From: Azolla caroliniana
Taxonomy: Eukaryota > Polypodiophyta
Direction: 5' to 3'
DNA length: 64,000 nucleotides
Assembly (NCBI GenBank): GCA_043228905.1
Contig: JBHGNT010000017.1
Span: 14,694,001 to 14,758,000 of the forward strand
This document shows, in pieces, positions 32,218-45,265 of this stretch (its first letter is position 1; every line of letters starts with the position of its first letter). The position numbers and the translations under genes are program-made. The notes below the pieces were generated by a model that saw only the letters and a program-made list of their open reading frames with translations, searched no databases and was not told the DNA's origin.

Positions 32218-34982
32218 TCACAACCCTTCTTTCCCATCGGCCGCACGGAGGGAGCCCAACTGAACGGGAGCTTGTGTTTGCACTACCTTCGATGAAGCAT
32301 AGACAGAGAAATCAACACCTTTCTCCTTCTCCTTCTCAAGTTGTTCTTTAATCCAGAAGTATGTGATTCTCAAACCATCCTAGTTAAAACAAAAAGTAGA
32401 ATGGCAAAGGTATTATATGTGTTGCATGACTCAAAATTGATGGTGCATGAGTAAACCGAAAACTCCATAGACAAAGGGTAGTGTAGTGTTAATATACCTT
32501 GAGCTTCATGGATGGGGCCCAACCCAACTTTTCCTTGATCAAAGTGTTGTCCGAGTTGCGACCTCTCACGCCCTCGGGGCCAGGGATGTGATGAATCGGC
32601 AAGCTCTTGCTTTCAAAGCTCAATACAATCTCCGCCATCTCATTCATGCTAACCATCTCGTCACTTCCAATGTTAACCGGCTCCGTAAAGTCTGACTTTG
32701 TAAGCCTACATACATTGTGAGAACCAAATCAACAGGTCTGAATTGTCGATCCGATCCATGGGACGCTAGGACCCCAGCTCTTGATCTAATCCACAGGATG
32801 CATGGATCCAAGCACTAAATCCGTAGACAATTTCCTCACCAATGAATTTCATTCCTTACAAGGGACTTACCTCAACACACCTTCCACACATTCATCAATG
32901 AAGGTGAATGACCTGGTCTGAATACCATCACCCCACATCTCGAAACGGTCGACAGATGTAAGAGCCTTGCGGCAAAATGCAGCTGGAGCCTTCTCACGTC
33001 CACCTGGTCAAAGATGTTGAAAGTGATCACTCAAATAAGAAGGAACACTTTTACCTATTGATATAGATAAACAAAATCACAAGTCCACTAAACTAGGTTT
33101 GTTGTGTATTGGTATATTGTACCTTTCCATGTACCGAAAGGACCATATATGTTATGGAAGCGGCCGATTCTGCACTCGATGCCGAAATCTTTCGTGTAAT
33201 GCTTGCACAACTCTTCAGAAGCAAGCTTTTCCAAACCATACGCATCTTGTGGCTGAAAGAGAAGACAAGTTCCGTAGTACATATAAGCACGACAATCGCT
33301 TTATAGCTTATAAAGAACCCAAATCTGTTCGATTAACAGTAGTAAGACTCACCTCTGCAGGCCATGCATCAGATTCCTTCAAACTCACATTTGTCTCGAG
33401 CTGCTTGAATTCCGGGTAGATGCATGCACTAGATGCATAAAAGAATCTGCCAAATCAAGTTGAAAACCACAAAGGGTGAAAACCAAGGATAGGATTCCAT
33501 GATGGTAGATCTAGCTTTGAAAACCTTAAACCCTAACCAATCTAGGGTATGATTTTGGCCATGACTCAAATTTAAAAGATGTAGAAATACTTGAGATTTC
33601 AAAAACAAATCAACCCCATCTAGGGTACAGGGTTTAGTTTTGGGTTAACTCAAACACCCAAAAGCCTAACACCAACTCACCTACAATATATTTATATGTG
33701 GTCTCAAATTCGGAAGGCATGGATTTTATCGAGATTTCAAAAATATAGGAGAAAAACGATACGAAAATGTGATCTTTTGACTCCGTCAGATCTGTTTAAA
33801 CCCAAAACACTATTCCATCTAATTTTTGTCACTGGAGTGAAATTCTCCATCTTAACCCTAACCCTACACCATCTCGAGAATGTTTATCCCAAATCTGCCA
33901 TGCCTATCCCTAGCCATATTTTATTTGGACTCAATTTGATCCAAGATACTATCCAAACCCTAACCGGTTTATATATATGATTATTGGATATAAACAGAAC
34001 ATTCTAAAGACATGAATAAAGATATATCAAAGATTTTAACCCAAAATCCTAATTCTAAATCATCTAAAGTCGTGGATAGGCTTCAGATCTCGAAGAATTT
34101 CCTGTGAAACCTTAAACCCTAAATCTTAAACCCTAATCCTAAAACACCTAGGATTCGACTCAACATTCCGAAAAAAACGCATGGATCCTAGGATACGACT
34201 CAACATTCCGAAAAAAACACATGGATCTACAATATGACTCAGACATTCCCAAAAAAACACATGGATCTACGATATGACTCAAACATTCCAAAAAAACACA
34301 TGGATCCTACGATATGACTCACATTCCGAAAAAACACATGGATTCTAGGATATGACTCAAAACATTCCAAAAAAACACACACATGGATCTTAGGATATGA
34401 CTCAAACATTCGGAAAAAACACACACATGGATCCTCGGATATGACTCAAACACTCCGAAAAAAACACATGGATCCTAGGATATGACTAAAACATTCCGAT
34501 AAAAACACATGGATTCGATCCAATCCGATCCGATCAAATCAGATCGGGGGAAAAGAAATCGGGGCTCACCTCTTGACGCCGTTGATGCGAGCCGCCTCGA
34601 GCATGTTGAAGCTGATCATGGTATTGTTGTAGAAGATGACCGAGTGGTTGGATTGGATGAAGCCCATGCCGCCCATATCGGCGGCGAGATTGAAGACATG
34701 ATCGACATCTTTGGTGACGGCGAGGCAGTTATCCATGACTCGGAGGTCGACGAGGTGGAATTCATGGCAAAACATGTCTTCGGTCATGTGCTCATTCTTC
34801 TTCCAATCCGATGCGATGATGTAGTGGCCCTCGCCCTTGAGGCGGCGCGCGATGTGAGATGCAATGAAGCCGCCGGCCCCCGTGATGGAGATGCGGAGTG
34901 ATGCCTCGGGCCAGTAGGGCTCGCGCTCGAGCTCCGTGAATGTGTAGTCTCCGAAGCTCGGGCCATTGGTGGGAGGAGACAT
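32218..34982 (-). CDS. GME: GDP-mannose 3,5-epimerase
   Basis: Six exons on minus: 34982-34570, 33446-33353, 33252-33123, 33003-32871, 32705-32498, 32379-32218. All borders are GT-AG, and they total 1140 nt, giving 379 aa, as in other plants (about 377). It is an extended short-chain dehydrogenase that converts GDP-D-mannose to GDP-L-galactose, feeding ascorbate and cell-wall polysaccharide synthesis in the cytosol. Visible motifs: NAD-binding GAGGFIASH (35-43), the DMGGMGFIQSNHS signature, SSACIYPE with the acid/base Cys at 146, and the YGLEK pair Tyr174/Lys178. The C-terminus ends VQLGSLRAADGKEGL. The start matches the family, before YTFTELEREPYW. No lesion is seen, so it should be functional. 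Upstream on minus is a CT-rich tract (35004-35029), and TATA-like words lie at 35095-35140. Confidence 0.97.
34150..34512. repeat. minisatellite in epimerase intron 1
   Basis: About eight or nine units of 40-45 bp based on ACATTCCGAAAAAAACACATGG and ATCCTAGGATATGACTCA. It ends about 60 bp from the exon 1 donor. Confidence 0.85.
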
Positions 34983-35003
34983 TTTGTTTGTTGGCCTACT
35001 ATA

Positions 35004-35140
35004 AGAGAGAGAGAGAGAGAGAGAGAGAGGTTGGGCTATGGTGTCTGGTTTTTGTGTGTTGGTTGATAGGTATACTATAGATGGGTTATCTCTTTACCTA
35101 TATATACTCATATATAGCTTGTATATATACATATATAGTG
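35004..35140 (-). promoter_or_regulatory. epimerase promoter/5' UTR region
   Basis: On minus, a (CT)13 tract lies 22-47 bp upstream of the ATG and TATATA-rich words lie 110-160 bp upstream. Pyrimidine tracts and a TATA element in this order are common in plant housekeeping promoters. The exact start is not visible. Confidence 0.4.
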
Positions 35141-35435
35141 TATGTGTGTGTGTATGCTTTGTGTGTTCGAATCCTAGCAAAAGCAAGTTACACACAATTA
35201 GGAAAGAGAGATTTTCTTTTAGACAATGTGGACACTACTTTTGGAGAGAAAGAGAGAGAGAGAAAGAAAGAAAGAAAGATATATTAACGTCTTCTAAGAC
35301 CAAATTTGGCCCATGAGACAATTGGTTTACAATAAAAATGGGGTATCTACCCATTCATTTATTGAAAGTAAAAATTAAAATAAAATAAAATAGAACGTAA
35401 GCTAAAGAGTTCTAGAAAATGTGGACACTACATTT

Positions 35436-35460
35436 AGAGAGAGAGAGAGAGAAAAGAGAA

Positions 35461-35492
<32 letters not shown>

Positions 35493-35501
35493 AAAGAGAA
35501 A

Positions 35502-35532
<31 letters not shown>

Positions 35533-35674
35533 AAAGAGAAAGAGAAATGTGTGTGTGTGAGAAAGAGAGAGAAAAGAGAAAGATAAAGAGAGAGAAATGT
35601 GTGTATGAGAGACAAGAGAGCGAAATGTGTGGGCGTGTGAGAGATAGAGAGAGAGAGAAAAGAGAAAGAGAAAT

Positions 35675-35718
<44 letters not shown>

Positions 35719-35767
35719 AGAGAGAGAAATGTGTGTGTGTGTGAGAGACAGAGAGAGAAAGAGAAAT

Positions 35768-35809
<42 letters not shown>

Positions 35810-35817
35810 AAGAAAGA
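35436..35817. repeat. compound (GA)n/(GT)n tract
   Basis: About 380 bp of alternating GAGAGA and TGTGTG blocks joined by AAAAGAGAAATG, repeated about eight times. Long open frames on both strands here are low-complexity artefacts. Confidence 0.95.
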
Positions 35818-36119
35818 GAGATGGGGAGAGAAGCAACAAGGAGAAAAGAAAGAAAGAGACTAATTTGTCTTCTCATTGGGAAGCCGAATCTCGCATGCCT
35901 TTGCCTTTTTGTGAGAGGAGTCGTGGGCAAAAGTAGCATAATATCCCTCTCGAACATATCCCGAACATGGCAAAATGACAAAAAGCGAAAAAGGTAAAAC
36001 ATAAACTAAACAATAGAGATAGTAAAAACTTGCGATAGATCAAATCGGAGCAAGGCTCGAAATCTAAAGAATCGATAACAAGTTCCAAGCCCTTTAGCTG
36101 TATATATAACCCAATTTAT

Positions 36120-36161
36120 CAACTTGGAATAAATATATATATATATATATATTCCAAGTTG
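36120..36161. repeat. AT-rich hairpin
   Basis: CAACTTGGAATA, then an (AT)n core, then TATTCCAAGTTG. The 12-bp arms are perfect inverse copies. Confidence 0.9.
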
Positions 36162-36335
36162 CTAAGATTTATCAACCCGATTACTAGCACCTTGATTTGC
36201 AGTAAGTCTTGAGGTGCACTATTAGAGTTCTCCTTGTGAATATCTTCATTTCAACCGATTTCTCATCCCTCACGTACGAAAGCCGACGATTTGTTCCAAA
36301 ATTTTGATTTTGCGAGTCAAAGGATTATGTGGTAC
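36155..36335. repeat. diverged direct repeat with 37973-38150
   Basis: Both start CCAAGTTG(C/T)TAA(G/A)ATTTAT and share CACCTTGA-TT..GGTAA-TCTTGA and TTGTTC(C)AAA-ATT..GAGTCAA in order. They are spaced about 1.8 kb apart in the same orientation, perhaps remnants of an LTR pair. Confidence 0.5.
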
Positions 36336-38894
36336 CAAAGTAAAAAGTTTGGTTGTAGAAACCTTAGCAAGAAAGACAATACTTAGACGATGATGCAATA
36401 TAGAGACAAAGATGGAAAAGAAATGAAGAATACTTTCTCGAAAGTAGACGAGGTTCCCAAATCCGTAAGATTCATAGATCTAATTTCTCTTTAAAAAGTT
36501 GGGTAGTTGATTTTGGTTGATGGAAACATGTCAACAATTTGCTTGCATCTAGTGGACAACAATGCGGCAAAAAATAACATGCATGTAGAACATGAGCAAG
36601 ACGATTAAGATCTTGGAATCGAATAAATGGTTTGACAAGGTGAGTATTGTTATGGGTGTCATTACAAAATATGCAATTTAGCAAGCAAGTGTCCTCTTAC
36701 AAAGGTTCCTTCATTGGCTTCCTTTATTGGCACCCTTTGTTTGTGACCTTCGTACATGGCCTTTGTTGCTAGGACTATTCTTCCCTATCTCACATCATTG
36801 CTAGGGTTCTTCATCACTACACTTCATTGTTAGTTCGCTCTGCACCTAGCTTGCTTTGTCTCTAAGCCTTCTTTTGTAGGCTCACTCGAGCTAGGTTTCC
36901 TCATTTTTAAGTCTTTGTAGGTGGTCTCCCAAGAAATGTGATGCCAAGAACTATTGTGGCACTCTTTGTTAAGATGTGGCTTTGTCGTTAATGCACTAGA
37001 TCCGTTGTTTGGAATAGTCAACGTAGTCACAACAACAAGAGGGTTTCAAAGTGAATGTATTAGCATTCAAGTTCCTGAAATTAACACAAGGTAAAGCAAA
37101 ATAATGCAAACAATTCTATTGATCCCAATAATCTTAGATAAGAAGGTGGTTATAGATTCCCACAATTTCAAGGTGGGTTGTGGTGAAAAAAGATCAAATT
37201 TCAATGGGATTGGAGACCAAGAGGCATGTTACCCTTGTTGATCCTTTCAATATTCTCACCATGTTGCATCATAGAAGGAGGTCATCCCAAATAATTCGTA
37301 AGCCAAGAAGAAAATGGTGAAAAGAGAAAAAACCCATCTTCCAAATAGCTCTCTTTCAGGCCTTTATAAGGGTTTGAACTCATTACACATATCATGCCCG
37401 TAATAGTTGCACGCCATCTTCACCTCATCACAACTTTCTCTACACTCATATTTATACTTCACTTCATCAACGTAATATGTTCATATGAAGTCATGTCGCC
37501 CTTTAGGTTTAATTCTTCAAGCACTAGATCCTTGAAAGATGCCCAAGTATTGTTTGATCATTGCAAGTTTATGATTCTTCATGTAATACCCACAAAACTA
37601 GTCAGTCAAAGCACTTCATTTTTCTTGTGTCCTGGGCACCTTTTTGATGCATTTCATTGTTGGATGCTTCCAAGATCCCCAAGATGTTCCAAAACTTTCT
37701 CCATTGCACTATTCTATGGGGACACGATGCATCAACCGAAGAGATAGAATCACCCATCGAAGGATAGGATTAGAACTGTCTACTTCAAGTGGGGCGTGCA
37801 AATTCTTAGATCAATGTAGAGCAAGCACAAACTATGAAACATAAGGGTAGATGATCTAAAGGATGAGCAACAACAAATCTCTAGGGATCCCAATGTCATT
37901 GAAAAACTAGGGATGGATCCCTAAATCTATGAAAAGTTATAACATCCAAGAACTTCAACTCTGGGATGTTTGCCCAAGTTGTTAAAATTTATACACCCAA
38001 CCACCAATACCTTGACTTATGGTAATTCTTGAATAACACTAACAAATTGTTCCTTATCAATGTCTTCATATACACACATTTCCCTTGCCCCAAGCGCCAA
38101 CGTTAAACATTTGTTACAAATATTGAATTTCCAAAGTCAAGTGATTAGGTTAACTTCTACCTTAAAATATTAGGAATTAAATAGTTATGAACTTGAGATG
38201 ATATTCTTTGGAAAATAAACATTTCTAAGTTGACTTATCTCCTCGACCATTACAACTTCCATGATGAATGAAAAAATACAATGTTTAAGGTAGGGTTGAG
38301 GTTGACGCATTTCCTACATTAGTTGCCCACCGATGACAAGATGGAAACTTCATTGGATTTACAAAAATAACATTCAATCAAGTTTAATTGGTGCTACCAA
38401 TTACAAGGTTTATGGTTCTTCGACAAACTCTTCACATGAGGAGTGGCTTCCTCAACCTACTCTATAATAATGTAACCATTGAATGCGATTTATTTTGTCG
38501 TAATAGTATATAATCTTATTATAAAAATAGCTTCTATTCGTGTACCTAATATTGTACTTATAATAGAATATAAAATATGAACTAGGAAACCCAATTAGTA
38601 GACCACAACTTAATGTCTACGTAGACAACATCCTTATATTCGACTACTGACATCTCTACCCAAATCATCTTGGTCCCTTTGGGGATTCTTTCCCTATTAT
38701 GATTTAAATATCTTGAAATTCTACATCATCATTTTCTTTCGTACAAGCGATGAAGTTCTTTGTTTTTTCGTTTTAGACACTTCTACAACTTTTTTACTTA
38801 TATCATAAATCGGTCATGCAATATACAACTTAATCCATGGGTTAGATCTTCATTTGCAATGTTAAACAACTTATTATTTTCGTTACACCATGCA

Positions 38895-39120
38895 CATAGA
38901 TACATCAATCTAAGCATCTCCCAAGTATCGAAAGTTATATTGTTGGCTTCCCTTCGAAGGATTTCTTTCCATACAAAGGGCAATTATGCTAGAATGCATA
39001 GAGCAATATTGCATACATATATTTACATATTGAACATCTAAGCATCTTCCAAGTATGAGGAAAGATACCAATTGTGTTCCTTTGGAAGGATGTCTTTCCA
39101 AACAACGTACATGCAATGCT
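38895..39120. repeat. two-copy diverged repeat
   Basis: CTAAGCATCT(C/T)CCAAGTAT, then GAAGGAT(T/G)TCTTTCCA, occur at 38911 and 39040 with about 130-bp spacing. Confidence 0.6.
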
Positions 39121-42109
39121 GGAATATACCTTGAATAAAGTTAATGGCCTTCCTTTTAGGTTATGAATAGAGGGAAAATAATTCCAATCAGCTTCCCACA
39201 TCTAAAACTTTTTTCATCTTGTTGTTCTTTGGGTAGGTAAGGATTGTTTACATTCCAACATTTCTTTGAATGAGCTATACATCTCTTTATATGAAGCAAC
39301 ATTCGTTTTCTTATCTATGGCCAACTACTTTGTTTCTTGTCTATGATTGACTATAGAGTGACAATGTATCGAATCCAGTTAAAGTGTTTTGACGTTCTCG
39401 CACATTGGAAATCATGTTACGTTTAGAGTGTGGATGTTGACACGATCATAATATTGACAAATGAAATTCTTGACTCTTGAACATGGGTTGTTGAACTTCA
39501 GTTTACAAGCATTCAATAATGACTGTTAAAGTCGTCATATAACTAATTGTTACATCAATTTTGACATCATTATACATTATGAGAAAAAATAAAGTTGTCT
39601 ACGTTGTCATTCATGATGTTAGTTAGACATATCTAGTTCAATGTGAGATATTTTTTGCATGATGCTCGATTGCATGATAATGTATATATATATTGCATTA
39701 ATTTAAATTAAATGATCTAATTATGTTGCCTTATTTTGGTTTTGCATTGTCATTATTTTATTTTATCTATTAATATTCCATGATATTAGCTTGCCTTAAT
39801 CACAATTAACATTACCGAAAATGAAATCACTTTAATTAAGCTATTTTACTTCATGTTCCCCTTTAATGAAGGCCTCAAGCTAAGGAAATTATCCCTTAGC
39901 CTTTCTTTCAATGATTAGAGCAAGGGTAATTTTGATATTCTGAAAGATGTCACACATAGCCGATATTTGTTAAGCATGCATATAGGTTGTTGTGCATTCA
40001 ATAATGCATAATTAAGTAATCATACTTAATAGTAATTGTTTTGTCAAATTTCAGAATCTTCCTCGATGAGAAAATGTGATCTCGCCTCCATTATCACAAA
40101 ATTCACATTAAGATGTAAGACTTAACAAGATATTAGGACTCATACTAGGGCCTACATTAGATATCTTAGGCTTGATGGACAATATACATGTGTACTATAA
40201 ATCAAGTATACCTAGTTTCTTTTAGTAGTTTTTTGGCGATCATGAAAATGAATGCAACAGAAACGAAAATGTTTGAAAAGATAGATAAAAAAATCATCCC
40301 TTGTTTGAGGAAAAGTTTAATGATGTTTGACATGTATATCAATGGTCATTATACCATGTGACCTTCCCAATGGAGATGTTTCTATTTTTACTTTCACGGA
40401 TATTGTTCAAACTATAGCATTAGATATCTTACACTATACATAGTTATTCTCTTATAGCCATACATTATCCTTTTGTACATACCCACATACGATCCTACAT
40501 ATGCATGCCCATAAACATTATATGTATATGTTTGTATCACACATATATCCATTTGTGTGGGTATATTATTTACGTTTTATGTTCAAGTCTCAAAATAAAT
40601 ATTAACTATTGCGTTAAATGAGCAATGAACTGATGTTAATGCAAAAAGTTGAATGGCTTGTACGAATCAAAATAAACATGGCAATTAATGACCCCAATGC
40701 AATTCTAAAATCGTGTTAGATATTATCAAAGTCTTTTATAGTTGTATTCGAGTTCAAAATTTTAGTCCATTTGTAATGATATTGCTCTATTGTATAAAGG
40801 TAGATCCATGCAGTCCACGCATTATCGTGTGCAAGACATGCGAGCAATCATACAAACAAGCTTCATTACACATAATATACAAAGAATAAAAAGTAAAATA
40901 CTATGTCACATTGTCAATTGATTTCAAACAATACGACCTTTCTTGTATGCTTACACCGTACATGCAGAAAAAACAAGTTGTACATGCTTTTCTATGAAGA
41001 ATTAAAAGTATAGACGTACACATTAAAAAAAATCTTGCAAAAGTGATTAGGACAAAGGCAATGAAATCAATGTCACGTTCAACATTGTGGCAAATATTGT
41101 TCAATTTATTAACATGATTGCAACAGAAACACTAAAAGCGATGTAAACATGAATGGTATTAGTAATGGATTGAATAATGACATTTCATGCATTGTTTATG
41201 AACAAAACATGCTAGCAGACATCACTACTCATGGTTTACAGAAGTTAGGGATTAAAAACATCATAATAATATTTGAATGTTAGTGAAAATACATGTATTG
41301 GAAAAAAGTAAAAAATGCATGATGAAGTTGTTAAGAATATTTGGAAGTGTCCATCTACATGTATCATTTAAATAATTTTAGACATAATATAAACCATCGT
41401 TGGAAACAAAAAGAAAAAGTTAGCAAAAATTACAAACTTTGTGGATAAGTTCATATTTAGACAATCTCTAGAAGATATGGCGACTCTTAAGCCACGTGAG
41501 AATTGAAGTCTATACTAAATATAATGACAAGTCCCAACTTACATGTCGAGGTTGCATCGTAAATCCTATACCTCGTATATATACATATTGACAATGTGGC
41601 AACATATTAGGCTAGAATTGTATGATTCCACAACTTTAGCTCAATAGTGCATGGTAGGACCATTCTACCCTTTAGAATGCTTATTCATTCTAAAAATGCT
41701 TTGTACAATACTCCCTCACATTGTCCATGTGTTATCTTCCTTTGACGAATCTCGTCATTGAGTCAATTGAACCATTCTATTCCACAATATGTATACTTCT
41801 CTTCTCTTGCTCACCACTAAGTCAATATTGGTTGGCTCCGTGACACTTGTTGTGATAGGAAGAATGTCCACAAAATATGTTTGTCAACAACATTTTCAAT
41901 GCCTAAACTAGTTTTTCGACCGGATTATATAGCACACTAAAATGAAAAAGTGCTTTAGTTGGTAAATCACTTCCCCAACTAGCCCCCCAAAAGAGATGCG
42001 TCATTTGGAGCATATAAACCCAACATGAAATACAAGAGAATTATATATTTGGAAACAATCATAGTTGAATCATATGTGTTGAGAAAACAAAATTGAACCA
42101 AAGTGTGAA

Positions 42110-42345
42110 AACACTAATTCTAAATCTGATTTTAGTGGTTTAAAGGATGATGGCTAGGAAACTAGTTATCTTGGGACTTGGGACTAACCCATAAGGACTA
42201 ATGATGGGAGCATATGGTCGTTGGGCGATATAAAGGTACTAGATACCCCCTTTATTATGACATCTTGAAACATTGTTGAGACTATTGGTGAGGCAAAGAT
42301 CTCTTCTTCCATATCCATTCATATCAACATCCAAGGCATAACATA
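42110..42345 (+). mobile_element. LTR-like repeat, left copy
   Basis: Shares with 43670-43930 the words GGTTTAAGG, GGACTTGG-ACTAACCCATA(A)G, (G/A)ATAAAGG, CCCCTTTAT-ATGACATCTTGA and CATATCAACATCCAAGG in the same order. A TATA-like ATATAAAGG lies mid-way, as in an LTR. No polyprotein between the copies was recognised. Confidence 0.4.
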
Positions 42346-43669
42346 ATGTAATATTCGGTGGTATCGAGGACATCAATGGTATTTCATGTTCGTTTCTTGT
42401 CCTTTGCTAGGAGGTGATTGGTGTGGTTTAGCATCTTAAACCATTCTTTTCTTAAGCCTAAATATTCAGTGCTTATCATTACTATTCAATTCGTAATGCT
42501 ATGGCACATTATTCATAGTGAGATGCGCAACAAAAGTACAATGTCTTAATAGTTATGAATAAATTGTTAATAGAATTGGCAACAAAAACATTGAACAATG
42601 TGTTTTCAAACATAAAACAATATTGATTTAAGTGATAAGGAACTGCAACTTTAATGCACCCTTTATGACAATATGTTCCAATCACTCTTATCTTCTATTG
42701 GTTGTCAGTTGAGCATTGTTATATAAGTAGGAAATTTTGCCATCTAGAATTGCAAAGAGGATTAAATTTAGTTATATATAAACGAAAAAAGGTCAGAGTC
42801 AGCTTCATAAAGTTGTGAATATATTAGTAGGATATCAAGTGACAAGTAGTAAAGGGTCAAATAGACTTGAATGAAGTAAGGCTTTGACATGGTAGGCGAT
42901 GCAACCACAATCTCACTCCATCACCCACCCCCATATAAGTGAAGGAAATCATTCAGTTGTGGTAACGAGAGTGTGATTGCTTAGCACAACAAATGCTCGA
43001 AATTAGAGAGGTAGTTACCTTGCATTGTAACTTTGCATATACCATAATCCTCAATGTAAAATGTTAATTAAGTAGTAATCATTAAGAGATTGATTTATTA
43101 TTAAGTATTAAGTGATTAATTTGAAATGTTAATTAGATTATTCTCACTCCGAAACACATATCTAAAGTTTGAACAGGCTATACATACGAGAAGCTAATTT
43201 AACAAATGTTTGTTATTTACCTATGGGCTTAAAAGTCTTAGCCAATAGACCAAAACATTCCCAACGCTTGAGCTGCCACAATCAACCTATTGCAGTTGAG
43301 TAACAGGGTGACCTTTTGCCCCTAACATTTACCATAATACGTAGTCTAGACTAGCCAACCACCTAGACAACACACTATATGACTACAAACAATAGTTAAT
43401 AATTACAATGGACTACTCCCTTTATTATAGTCAATAAAGTCAAAATAGAATGTCATTCGAAGATGGAAATTCCACCTCTTAATACTCCCATTCAATGCCC
43501 TAGACTTTTCTCCAAGCATTATACCAAAGTCAATGGCTTGCCCAACTCCCACAAGTCCTATGTAACCACTAAAGACTTTTAGCCAATCTTGTTGAACACC
43601 TTGAAGAACAACATTTGCTCCTCAACCTTCAATCCCATGTTTCAACTCTATTATAAGCATAATCTTAAG

Positions 43670-43930
43670 GATCAATAATAAAATTATTGTTAATGGTTTA
43701 AGGGTAGGATAGTTGGGAAATCAATTACCCTAGGACTTGGCACAAACCCATATGAACTTATGACATGTTGGAGTGGGATCACTTGTAATCTCGGATCGTA
43801 TGATGTTGGGCTAAATAAAGGAGACTAACTAACCCCTTTATGAAAACATCTTGAGTTTTTGTCGAGACTCTTTTGATTAGGCAATTATCTCAAATATATT
43901 CATATCAACATTTAAGGTTGAACATTAGGA
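43670..43930 (+). mobile_element. LTR-like repeat, right copy
   Basis: Diverged copy of 42110-42345, about 1.5 kb downstream in direct orientation. Confidence 0.4.
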
Positions 43931-44044
43931 CCTCCACTCCCCTTTGCATTGACATCCAAGATATAATAAATGGTACCATTCGATTAACATTCAAGGAACA
44001 TACATACCTCCAAATATCCTCACATAGTTATGCACATAAACAGT

Positions 44045-44045
<1 letters not shown>

Positions 44046-44071
<26 letters not shown>
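44046..44071. repeat. (CA)n microsatellite
   Basis: About 13 CA units. Confidence 0.9.
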
Positions 44072-44075
<4 letters not shown>

Positions 44076-45265
44076 CTATACACACCTGCACAGAGGCACG
44101 TACAAACATACACACATGTGCATGTTCACCCTTGGATCCACACATAGAAATATACACACATAAACAACCAATACACACTTATCCACATGAAATACACTCT
44201 CTTGAATTGGAATTGGAGTAGTTGGTCAATGAAAGAGACAACATGGTTGGCCTTGAGAAGATCATGGAAATTATCTTGGAAATGTTTTATCATTTCAAAG
44301 GAAGGAATGTCTTGCATTTCCTTGAAATATATGAGAGAGAAATGTAATTGAGAGGAAGCTCAATAACTTTGTGAGGATGGTAATTAGTGTGCGACAAGGT
44401 CATATCACAAAGCTTCAAGCAGCCAAACTAAGTTTGGAATCCTTAGAAGTTGCATTGCTTGAGGATTTTGGCCTTGAAGAATCTATTGCACAACAAAACA
44501 AGAGCTCACGGATTTGGTAAAGTCCTTGGTAGATGGGGTGAATGCAAAAAACACTATTCAAATGTTTGAATACAATTTGGGAATCTTTCAAAGCTGGATA
44601 GAGCAACACTAGACCCTAGTGAGCTCTCTTTTTTCCTCAAAGCAAGTGGATGCAAAAGATAGACATGACTCATGGACCTTTCTAGAGGGTCATGATGGTC
44701 TAGAAAGAAATTAGGCCATTATAAAGAGGATGTGTGGTCATTTTGACAAGTGATGTCAATAAGAAAATAAAATTTTGTCTTGACTATTTCAGGAAGCCTC
44801 GAAAAAGGGAAGCTTTGGAAGAATGAAGCTATAGTGGGTAAACAAAGGGAATAAGGGTTTTGTGGAAACCTCCTACTAGAAACATGAGGTTCTTGTTGGA
44901 TGGAAAAACAATTTGCCTATCCAAGAAGTATGACAAGAGGGAACCTAAAAGAAGTGAAGAAAAAATAATTTATGTTGCATATGCTAGACTCAATTTGTTG
45001 TTATTTGTACAGGAACTTGGTGGTAATTGGCGAGATGGTTGATGCGGACTAAATGAAGCAAATATTTTGCGTGATAAGGATGATATGGACTGAATGAAGA
45101 AATGTTTTTGTTGATAAGGATGAGTGAAGATGGTGACACCAACCATTGGAATTCATTGGCAAAGTTTCGATCAGATTGTAGGGATTTCTAAAGGTGGCTG
45201 ATTTTGTATGCATGTTAGAAAGATGTAACCTATTTTTGTGAACCTTGTAAGCAGGGTTGACACGT

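Larger units (their letters stand above)
35818..45265. other. long gene-poor region
   Basis: Over 9 kb with no open frame I can support. It holds diverged duplications (36155-36335 with 37973-38150; 38895-39120; 42110-42345 with 43670-43930), an AT hairpin at 36120-36161 and a CA microsatellite at 44046-44071. Fragments at 44350-45050 stay open for 40-60 codons but match nothing I know. Probably old, unrecognisable transposon debris. Confidence 0.5.

Noticed and set aside
34509-34901. 130-codon plus-strand frame
   Set aside because: Antisense of epimerase exon 1.
35402-36002. Open frames of 107-196 codons on both strands
   Set aside because: They consist of GA/GT repeat translations (SLSLSLTHTHTH, REREREKREK) and disappear when the microsatellite is masked.
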